From: Epichloe hybrida
Lineage: Eukaryota > Ascomycota > Sordariomycetes > Hypocreales > Clavicipitaceae
Assembly: GCA_019022495.1 (NCBI GenBank)
Contig: JAFEKR010000011.1
Coordinates: 1,116,001 to 1,180,000 of the forward strand
Reading direction: 5' to 3'
Length of the DNA stretch: 64,000 nt
A program made the translations under genes and the position numbers. Positions 56,728 through 64,000 of this stretch are shown piece after piece. The notes under the pieces are model-generated. The model was not told the origin of the DNA and did no database searches. It was given only the letters and a program-made list of their open reading frames with translations. The first letter of the stretch is position 1; every line of letters begins with the position of its first letter.

Positions 56728-57383
56728 AGTTACCTGTCAAATAACCCCGATAAATGAGAAAAAAAAAAGGGGGGAAATTCCGGATTGTCCAGACCAAGGC
56801 TGGCTTCTGGCTTCAGGCTTCAAGTTGCGTGATTGAGAGCCATCACAGTTGCTGCTATTTATCTTGTCGCGAACAAATCAGAACCCAACTCTCACTCGCA
56901 TTCCATCTTCCCTAAGAAAAGACAATTAGGTGTCTGCGCAAAGTCCTGTCCAATAGTGAACGGGTTCGTCTTTACCATCATCATCTGTTAGCGTTTGTCC
57001 CCGTGCCTGCGCTCCGCAGAATTAAGTTACAAAACAGTTTGAGTTGGAGAAACCTAAGATAGCCTGAAAAGCTGTCACTTCTATGTAAGAGACACATCCA
57101 CGGCCTTTCTGCCCCCCCTCCCCCCTTCCGAAACTCTTCATCACAGTCGCACCTGCACTCAGAGTCCGCAAAGCAAGTCCTCCAGGCATCCAAACATCCA
57201 CAACATCAGAACATACCATCTGCACATAGTCGCAAAAGCGAAGATCTTCATACGTCCATTTATTTATATCACACTGTATTACTACATCACGGGCCAAGCC
57301 TGCCGCCACCCCTTATTCTTCTGAACCCCCGTTCCATTCTAAATAACTCGGAACTTATCCAAACATAAACCGCCTCTTCCATC
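56728..57383. other. Intergenic region
   Basis: A-run at 56759-56769. No gene recognised. Confidence 0.5.
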
Positions 57384-57818
57384 ATGACAGAGGACGAAAT
57401 CGCAGCACACGAGTTCGTCGTCAGCGTTGAGAAGTTCCTCGGGGACATCAAAAAAGTCGACTTCGCCGAAGCAGAGGTATCGATGCATGACGACGTTGGA
57501 TCACGAGTCCTCGAGGTGAAAACATACCAGGATGACAGTCACCCCATCCACAATTTGCGCTGGAGCCAAGTCAATGACAAGTGCATAAAGATCAACAGCT
57601 ATCAATACAGCAAAAGCGTGCCGCCTCGGAGCACAAAACGTGGAGCGCTGCGCTTCATCGTGCCGACTGGGGATGGGAAGGGTGTGCGCAGGGACCTCCA
57701 AGCTACGCTGGACAGGCTGGGGAGGGACAAGAATCGTCGACGAAAGTTGAATGTTGACAGCATCAAACTGGTCAAGGAGACGCCCATGGATATGGAATGG
57801 GTTGTTCTGCTGTCCTAG
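57384..57818 (+). CDS. Small hypothetical protein (144 residues)
   Basis: Single exon starting MTEDEIAAHEFVVSVEKFLG with a good upstream context (CCATCATGA) and ending in MEWVVLLS. It is hydrophilic, with mixed alpha/beta propensity, an acidic N-terminal third and a Lys/Arg-rich region around GRDKNRRRKLNVDSIKLVKE. No signal peptide, membrane segment or known motif is seen. The codon use and clean single frame support a real gene, but I recognise no family. It lies between the unrecognised gene and a GH1 pseudogene, which gives no functional hint. Confidence 0.6.
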   Translation: MTEDEIAAHEFVVSVEKFLGDIKKVDFAEAEVSMHDDVGSRVLEVKTYQDDSHPIHNLRWSQVNDKCIKINSYQYSKSVPPRSTKRGALRFIVPTGDGKGVRRDLQATLDRLGRDKNRRRKLNVDSIKLVKETPMDMEWVVLLS

Positions 57819-58264
57819 TGCGATCGGTGGAACGTTTGTGCGTTGGAGTTGTCGAATGTTGATGGATGAGAGGGCTGTTAGCCGTGGCTGATGGGACTTG
57901 TTGTGTAAGAGGAAGATGCATGGTGAGTGGTATAGTTGGACGGTGGCATTCTTGTATTGGCTCGATGCTGAGCAATTGTATTCCTAATTATGGGCATTCA
58001 GAAAGGAGACGTTGGCATTGGATCAGGATGTGAAGTGGCGCTGGAGAAACTTTTCAGGATCAAAGGACGAATTGTATAATTTTTTTTGGGGGGAGGTTTG
58101 GAAAGAGCAAGATACCGTACATGACGAAATGTGTGTCATTGTATTGGAGGTCTAGCTGGGAAATTGCATGGCTTTGCTCAACTTTACTAAACTAATATGA
58201 ATTTGTACTGCTAATTACCTATGTTTACTATGTCTGACCACAGTTCTTCTCTTCTGTAAAATAC
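57819..58264. other. Intergenic region
   Basis: T-run followed by GGGGGGAGG near 58081-58096. No gene recognised. Confidence 0.5.
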
Positions 58265-58780
58265 ACCACGCCAGCAATCGCGTATCCCCCTGGCTTCCAC
58301 AAAATCCAACAAATCGAAGAAGCTCTTCTTGTAATACCTCTACTGCGTCGTCCGATTCACCACTTGAAGACCAATCTGTGGGGCGAAGTCACCAGATTCC
58401 CAATTGTCCGAAACTGCCCACGCACACGCGCCAATGACTTCCACGGCATCTTCCCACATAGACTTGAGGACGTCTGACAGGAAGCTCAGGTAGTAGAGGC
58501 TGCGCGGGGGATCGAACAGCTGGTCCGACAATCCCTTCTACGACTCTGCAAAAAACAGGGGACCCGAACTCGTTGATGGCAACAGGCGTTCTCCATGTGC
58601 TGTAGAGGTGGTTGAGGTAGCTCCTCAGATAGGCGCGCGTGGTGTAGACTTACGACTGGGAGCGGTACCCACCGTTCCACCCGTAGATATTCGCGGTAGT
58701 TTGACTGACGCAGTAGGGTCTGAACGTCGACGAGGAGTTGGCCGCACACTCGAGAACGCTGTCTGAGCTCGTAGAAGTAG
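58265..58780 (-). pseudogene. GH1 beta-glucosidase (lactase-phlorizin hydrolase-like) remnant
   Basis: The minus strand carries the C-terminal third of a glycoside hydrolase family 1 protein in pieces. They read VLECAANSSSTFRPYCVSQT and IYGWNGGYRSQS, then a TAA (58650-58652). After it come VYTTRAYLRSYLNHLYSTWR and TPVAINEFGSPVF (NEFG holds the catalytic nucleophile Glu), then one extra T in a T6 run (58550-58555). AES and a TAG (58538-58540) follow, then GLSDQLFDPPRSLYYLSFLS, VIGACAWAVSDNWESGDFAP, VNRTTQ, a TAG (58340-58342) and RYYKKSFFDLLDFVEARG. At least three stops and one frameshift lie in about 500 bp, and the N-terminal two thirds, including the acid/base Glu region, is not found upstream. 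It is a dead, truncated copy. Confidence 0.82.
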
Positions 58781-59509
58781 CAGTGCTCATTCGTGACGTG
58801 TGGTTTGGCCCGCGAGCCCCGGACGAGCATGTCCATGAGGGATGGGGATTTGCCCTCTGCCGCGGCGGCGCCCTCGACCTGGGAGGCCGAGCTGGACCCG
58901 GTAGTTGACAGTTCAGACTGAGGCCTGACAGTTGATGATGAGTAGAGGTTGCTTCAAACAACGTCACTACGGAGCAGACTAGTAGGCTTATTATTTCCCC
59001 GTCTGGTCTGGTCTAGTGCGCGGGTCATGTGACTTGATCGTGTGGAGTTTGTTGTTTGTTGCCGCGCGGCTGAACTGACCGTGTGGGAATTCCGTCAGAG
59101 AAGCAATCTCGTCTCTGCTGCCAACAGATTGTGCAGCGATTGACTGGTAAGGTGATGGAAGGCTGGTATTTCCCCGCCGATGGACAAGCATGATAACGCC
59201 GCACAAAGAATTAAAATTGAATTTTACATTCCAAGCCCCTCGCCTCCGCCATCATCACTCGCGAGCCAGCAACCTGACCTCGATAACCCCGCAAAAAATG
59301 CATCTTATTAATGAATGAGACCCAGCTATTAGGCCAAGAACAGAATGCACACAATAATATATATGGCCGCTGTTCTGATCTCTCTCCACATTGAACAACA
59401 TCTTTACGACCCCGTCTCCCACTCAGCGTCCGGGAACATGCTCAATTATACAAACGTGTATGGTGAATGCTCGGCTGTGGAAGCTGCCACCGTCCCTCGG
59501 AATCTACCT
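58781..59509. other. Intergenic region
   Basis: Upstream of the GH1 remnant I see GC-rich coding-like fragments near 58800-58960 but cannot join them to the enzyme. The rest holds nothing recognisable. Confidence 0.4.
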
Positions 59510-61431
59510 CTAGCCCGGCAGCTCAAGCGGATGGCTTTTCTTTTCGTTCGACGGCATCTCTTGTGGGATGGAATGAGTGATCCCTTGACTAGGACGACCC
59601 GCCGGTCCTTCCAACTCGGGTTGTTGCGTGACATGCTCTACTTTGTGGCTTCCGTTCGCTTTCTCTTGGTTCGCTGAGCGCCTCTTTCTAAGGATGAACC
59701 AGAGCAAGCAACTGCAGGCCACGACCACCACCGCGGAGCCGATTGCTATGCCTGCTATGCTACCAGGAGAGAGCCTTGGATTGACAATGTCCCCCGGGGG
59801 CCTATCTGCAGCGGTGGCGACGGGGCTGTTTGTCGTCAACGATGCTGTTGGCGTGGTAGCACAAAGCTTACTTGGGTCGAACACTTCGTTTTTATCGTTG
59901 ACGGCAACCAGAATTTGGTCTGATGTTGGGTTCGCTTGCCAGAGGGTGAACCGTCCTGCACTGGGGTTGCCCATCAGGTATGCTCCAGTGAGGAAATAAC
60001 GCCCTAGGATGGGTAATACTTTGGCAGTGGTAGCTTGTAGAGAGTTGATTCGAATGACGGGCCGCGAGGCATTCACATATCGGCTGCCCTCCTTGTCTAT
60101 TTTCCTCTCCGGAACCACGAGCTGGTGGTTCGGAATCTTGACGCTGAGCCCGCCTTCAAGTTTGAAAGTCATGCCCCCGGCGTAACTGAAGTCGGTCAGC
60201 ACCGTCATTTGCGAGAAAGGACATTGATGTCGACTCCGTAGAGAGCTTTGAGGACTACTGTGACAAAGTCTCGAAAAAGAGAAATCATGACTCACATTAC
60301 AGACGTCCGGTCCAAAATAACGTTCCACCAGTCTATGCCGGTAGACCTGTCTGCCTCATAATGGCCAAGAACTTGTAACAGTTTGTCAAAGTAAGGAGTC
60401 CGAGGCATGTCCATGACACTTGCTCGCTCTGGCAGGATGCAGGCCAGCATAGCCGTACCCCCGTTCAATTTCTCGAAAATTGATATATCCGTGCCGTTGG
60501 ATAGATTCATGGTGATGTCTCCTATCGTCACCATCATATTCGTCGAGCAGTCCGTGCGATAACTCATGAGCACAGTGGTACCATCGCCATGTGTTTTCGC
60601 CTTGTCATAGCCTCCCAAAACCAACGAGCCCTGTTGTTGGTCCCCGTCCTCGGTCCCGTCGAGACCCCACCAGAATCCGAAAGCCGAGGACGCAATGTGT
60701 CCAGTGCTCCTCAGCGTGGACATGAGAGTTGAGCCTCTGTCCATGCCGATCATGTTCAGGGGTTCATACCCTTGCAAGTCCCATGCCCTGTAATCCACTG
60801 GATTAGCAAAAAACGAAATTCTTCAGGCTAACATTGCTGGCTACTTTGAACGTGTCGGTGAGGAGTTTATAAGTCTTGGAGCTCCATGGGTCCGTAGGTG
60901 ATTTCAGATCCGGAGGCGGTGTGCCTTTTGTCATGGAATCAACAGGCTTGTAGATGCCCCCTCGGAAGGTCACACACGAATCGCCGCCCCCGGCGAGGTC
61001 CAGAGCGTCACACTGAGGACCATACAAGAACGTGTTGTTAACTCCCCTACAAGTGACTTCGTCAGTGCGGGCGGGGTTGCCCGGCTTCAGCATCTCATCG
61101 CAACCGCGTTACAGATCAGGGCAGTGGGAAGTAGCATGCTATGAAACAGAGCTTCTTCGGTGGAAAGAGTCTAGGAAAAAAAGGGGAAGAAAGGCAGCTC
61201 TCACCAGTTTGGCAAAAAAGCGAAGCTCTGTTCAGGCTCGGCAACGGTGAGGAGAACACCACGTTGAGTCTTGCCCGATGCTAAAGTGACATTCTTGATA
61301 GGAAGTGCCAGCGGGGTTGGCACACAGGCTTGTGCCATTGTATCAGTCGCCCGGCAAAGAAAGAGTACCAGGAAGCACCATGACGTTAGTCGCATTTGCG
61401 GAAAAGGCATCGTCAGCAGCGTGTTAGACAC
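59510..61431 (-). CDS. Membrane-anchored pepsin-fold protein lacking catalytic motifs, with +1 frameshift
   Basis: Secretory type I membrane protein resembling fungal A1 aspartic-peptidase-domain proteins. Segments on the minus strand: 61431-61205, 61046-60296 and 60185-59510. The N-terminus is a signal peptide (LTSWCFLVLFLCRATDTMAQA). The ectodomain has GVNNTFLYGPQCDALDLAGG, VNASRPVIRI and GRYFLTGAYLMGN. A transmembrane helix (IAGIAIGSAVVVVACSCLLW, FIL) precedes an RKRR stop-transfer and a cytosolic tail. The DTG/DSG catalytic triads expected of pepsins are not visible, so it may be a sensor or adhesin-like pseudo-enzyme. The frame breaks at the A6 run 60808-60813 (minus T6). Five T's would read KNFVFANPVDYRAWDLQGYE and make the total divide by three (550 residues). 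Either a mutation or a one-base assembly error. Confidence 0.75.
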
Positions 61432-62886
61432 AAGACCTGGGGATCCACGGTCCCAAGGAAGATGATTGAATGCTTGCCCACCTCAACCAGTTGAACGAAG
61501 CATGAATCTCAAAAAGATCTATGGACTGAAGGAGGAATGAAGGAATGAGAGTATCAAGCGGTGTGAAGAATGAGACAGGAAAGGAGAAGAGATGGCGTCC
61601 GGCCCAAATGCCCAAAGAAAGTGTCTGCAGTAATCCGTACCCTCCCGTTATTGATATCTGCACAACTCCCATGGATGTCCGGGGGAAAATGGCTTGATTA
61701 ACAAGCGCTGGGCCCATTTATTGAAAACACAGAGTGAACGCTTAAGTACGGAGCACATTATTTCTTTCCCTAGGATGCAACAAGAACAAGGCTGCTCGCT
61801 TGGACTTGAACCATACAATTCGTTTTTGATGTTGCGGAACTGGATTTGCATGATGACTTTCATTATCGAAACGACATGCTTTATTGGCAAAAAGAGCAGA
61901 GATTGAACAAGAGGCGGGATCAGAATAGAAAGCAATGATGGCACTGGACGATTTGCCTACGCCCATTCATTCAGCTTTGCATTGTTCACTTCTTCCGACG
62001 TTTGATCTTGTTTTCTCCTTTTACATCTCCTTAGCTGTTGTCCACCTTGTGGGTCTGTGGGGTCCGCATATTATATGTATCTCTGATTTACTTTTATCTA
62101 ATTGGATACATATAGACCCTAGTTAAAGTGACTCCACAAGGTGGACAACAGTTAAGGAGATAGACGGGCGTGTGGGGGTGGGGGCCCCCCCTGTAGGCTC
62201 CTTATCCCATTGGATACAGACCTGGCTGACGTGACTCCACAAGTTCTACAGATTAAGGAAGATTGTGTTGCACGAAAATAAGGGCGTAGAGGCGTAGCTG
62301 TGGCCGGAATCGTCCTACGCTCATTGGCTGGTTGGTCCTGGTGAGTCTCTCATTGGCTATGATAGAGTGACCGACCAGGACGCACAAATTATTATGTATT
62401 AGTCGTCAGTCGGCTGCGCCTTTTTTTTTTTTTTTTCGTGCAACACCAGGACAGACCAACAAGTCAGCAGAGTACAACGCGCCTTGCGTTAATACCATGC
62501 TAATGTACTCCGCATGTACGGACGTACGGGCGTACTCCGTACGTACGGCGCCAACAACCACGCACGCAAGATGCGTATGTACGGATCCGTAGAGGTTCCA
62601 CCATGAACAAAGGAGGACCCTAGTCATATGGCAGGCACATTTTGTCCAAATGAGGGTTCGGATAGCACCGATAAAGCACCCTCCCGGACACTGTTGGGCA
62701 CAATACATGCCATGAGCCCGTCAGCCCGGGGACGTTGTTGTGTTGGATGCCCTGCCATTAATAACAAGACCAGAAAGCCCCCGTTTGCCGTTTGGCCCAT
62801 TCGGGTCCCTACACTTACTGATCTGCTGTTGTTTCTGGTCCAACCGAGTCACGAAATGAACTCTTGAACACCCAATCATCCATGAC
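61432..62886. other. Intergenic region with small mobile-element-like repeat
   Basis: About 1.45 kb. It contains the inverted-repeat element described separately, a T-run at about 62420-62437, an inverted pair TGTTGCACGAAAA (about 62268) / TTTTTCGTGCAACA (about 62432), and the densest cluster of TACTCCGTA-like words (62505-62585). No gene seen. Confidence 0.5.
62025..62161. mobile_element. Small inverted-repeat element (MITE-like)
   Basis: A 28-bp terminal inverted repeat with one mismatch bounds 137 bp: left arm 62025-62052 (begins ATCTCCTTAGCTGTTGTCCA), right arm 62134-62161 (begins CCACAAGGTGGACAACAGTT). Inside is a second small hairpin (ATATGTATC ... GGATACATAT). A diverged copy of the right part follows at about 62207-62265 (TTGGATACAGACC, GTGACTCCACAAG, ACAGATTAAGGA). 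No transposase is present, so it would be non-autonomous. No target-site duplication is clear. Confidence 0.65.
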
Positions 62887-64000
62887 ATGCACGAAATACT
62901 TCCCCGTCTCTCTCGACGCTTGCGAGTGCTGTGCCTCGTAGTGGTGGTTCTAACAACCCTCGCGATACTGCGCCAGTCCGATTTGTTTCTACCATGGCAA
63001 TACCCAAAACCGCACGACTCCAAAGCAAACCCGCAACCGCAACCGCAGCGGACCCTCGAGTTGCCGCCCGAATATACGTCAAGACCCTCCTCTGATGGAT
63101 ACTGGTGCCAGGAGCGGTTCGGCGTCAAGTTTCTGGAGAATGTTCGAGACAGCTCGGTCTCGTATTGCGCCCACAGCTCCCAGAGCTTCAATTGTTTCTG
63201 GTCGACGACAACCAACGAGCGACGAGACGCCATGTGCTACGGGGTCGGTGCCGTTTATGATGCCGACATATCGAGGTTCCGGCTCGGATGCCAACTGCGC
63301 GACTTGTCGTCGGAGGAGATTGAGAAGGGCACCCCAAAAGTACCAGACAGCCTCACTCAGTACTGGTACGAGACCGGACCGGGAAACATTGTCGAGCACA
63401 ACATGGTGCTCGATGCGACCAACAGTGTGGAAACGCCGCGCGCAACAACCATCCTGGTAAAACGTGAGGGAGCAAGCAACCTCTGGCACAGCATGATGGA
63501 GCTGATGAGCCTGTCGTGGACTCTTGACGCACTGCAGATGAGCATCAACCCACGGACCCAAAGTCCATACCTCTCCCCTGCTGCCGCATCGTCAACACAG
63601 CTCGTTTTCGCAGACGAGCACGAGGACGGCCCCTTCATTGACATGTGGAAACTCTTCACCAAGATGCCCATTCGACGGCTTCACGAACTGACTCGGTCGG
63701 AGCCGGCCACCAATCTCATCATACCCTTCTCAGGCGGGAGCAATACGCTCTGGCAGGGAGACTGGGTGGACCTGGACTGCCGCGAGTCCGCCCTGGTGAG
63801 GGCCTTTGCATCGCGCGTCTTGCAACATTTCAATATTGCGACGCCTGCTCGCGGGAACACAGGGGTGGTCAACGCCAAGTTCATCCATCGAGGCGGTTTC
63901 CGCAAGCTCATCAACGAGACGGAGCTCATCGAGTCGGTCAAGAAAGCCGTCCCCCACATCAGGCTCGAAATAGTCGATTTCGCGAAATTTTCCATCGCGG
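62887..64000 (+). CDS. GT61 glycosyltransferase (DUF563, EOGT-like), partial
   Basis: An open frame from the ATG at 62887 to the window edge (371 codons, no stop). It starts MHEILPRLSRRL, followed by a single hydrophobic segment (VLCLVVVVLTTLAIL), so it is a type II Golgi/ER membrane protein. The lumenal part contains CQERFGVKFLENV, SSQSFNCFW, RRDAMCYGVGAVYDAD, then a region reminiscent of the GT61 catalytic domain (EHNMVLDATNS, NLWHSMMELMSLSWTLDAL, DEHEDGPFIDMWKLFT, RHGFRK-like HRGGFRKLINE). NLWH-MME and DGPF-MW are the patches I associate with GT61/EGF-domain O-GlcNAc or xylosyl transferases. The C-terminal third, with further catalytic motifs, lies beyond the window. Acceptor unknown. Confidence 0.8.
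   Translation, partial: MHEILPRLSRRLRVLCLVVVVLTTLAILRQSDLFLPWQYPKPHDSKANPQPQPQRTLELPPEYTSRPSSDGYWCQERFGVKFLENVRDSSVSYCAHSSQSFNCFWSTTTNERRDAMCYGVGAVYDADISRFRLGCQLRDLSSEEIEKGTPKVPDSLTQYWYETGPGNIVEHNMVLDATNSVETPRATTILVKREGASNLWHSMMELMSLSWTLDALQMSINPRTQSPYLSPAAASSTQLVFADEHEDGPFIDMWKLFTKMPIRRLHELTRSEPATNLIIPFSGGSNTLWQGDWVDLDCRESALVRAFASRVLQHFNIATPARGNTGVVNAKFIHRGGFRKLINETELIESVKKAVPHIRLEIVDFAKFSIA

Overview
The window is nuclear DNA of a filamentous ascomycete, most likely a Sordariomycete of the order Hypocreales. The reasons are dense monocistronic genes on both strands, short GT-AG introns (about 50-120 bp), and family members that read as fungal orthologues: vigilin/Scp160, a Ste20-type PAK kinase, Erg27, an Rsc9-like ARID protein, Qcr6, and a Neurospora-type carboxymuconate cyclase. 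The genus is an inference only. A short motif, TACTCCGTA or its complement, recurs in the intergenic DNA.

Layout. 1-379: start of a possible Nif1-like gene running off the left edge. 1.3-2.6 kb: two-domain glyoxalase I. 3.9-4.9 kb: decayed phosphoglycerate dehydrogenase copy. 5.9-7.9 kb: Mam3/CNNM-like membrane protein with one extra base. 8.3-11.6 kb: divergent pair of carboxy-cis,cis-muconate cyclase and intradiol ring-cleavage dioxygenase. 12.4-14.8 kb: formin-type GBD/FH3 protein without an actin-assembly domain. 15.6-16.4 kb: RraA/HMG-aldolase-like protein. 17.9-19.1 kb: WBP2/GRAM-like protein with an 11-nt first exon. 19.8-20.7 kb: Qcr6 hinge subunit. 21.8-30.4 kb: a single-exon 2869-residue NRPS. 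32-33.6 kb: FLVCR-like MFS transporter, divergent from the NRPS. 34.1-35.7 kb: Erg27-like sterol ketoreductase. 36.5-40.4 kb: vigilin. 40.5-44.3 kb: gene-free. 44.3-47.2 kb: Ste20 kinase. 48.5-49.6 kb: mitochondrial SDR. 51.7-54.7 kb: Rsc9-like. 55.3-56.7 kb: unrecognised gene. 57.4-57.8 kb: small hypothetical. 58.3-58.8 kb: GH1 pseudogene. 59.5-61.4 kb: membrane-anchored pepsin-fold protein with one extra base. 62.0-62.2 kb: small inverted-repeat element. 62.9-64 kb: GT61 glycosyltransferase, cut by the right edge.

The most notable locus is the NRPS. Its order is (degenerate C)-A-T-C-A-[MT]-T-R, the order of the peramine/pyrrolopyrazine synthetases PerA and PpzA. It sits among housekeeping genes with no recognisable tailoring enzymes nearby, so if it is functional it may act alone, releasing a methylated dipeptide reductively. 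The cyclase/dioxygenase pair looks like a small aromatic-catabolism unit sharing one 0.87-kb promoter region.

Three coding stretches (CNNM-like gene, GH1 pseudogene, pepsin-like gene) each carry what looks like exactly one extra T in a T-run. These could be true mutations or homopolymer errors in the assembly, and raw reads would settle it.
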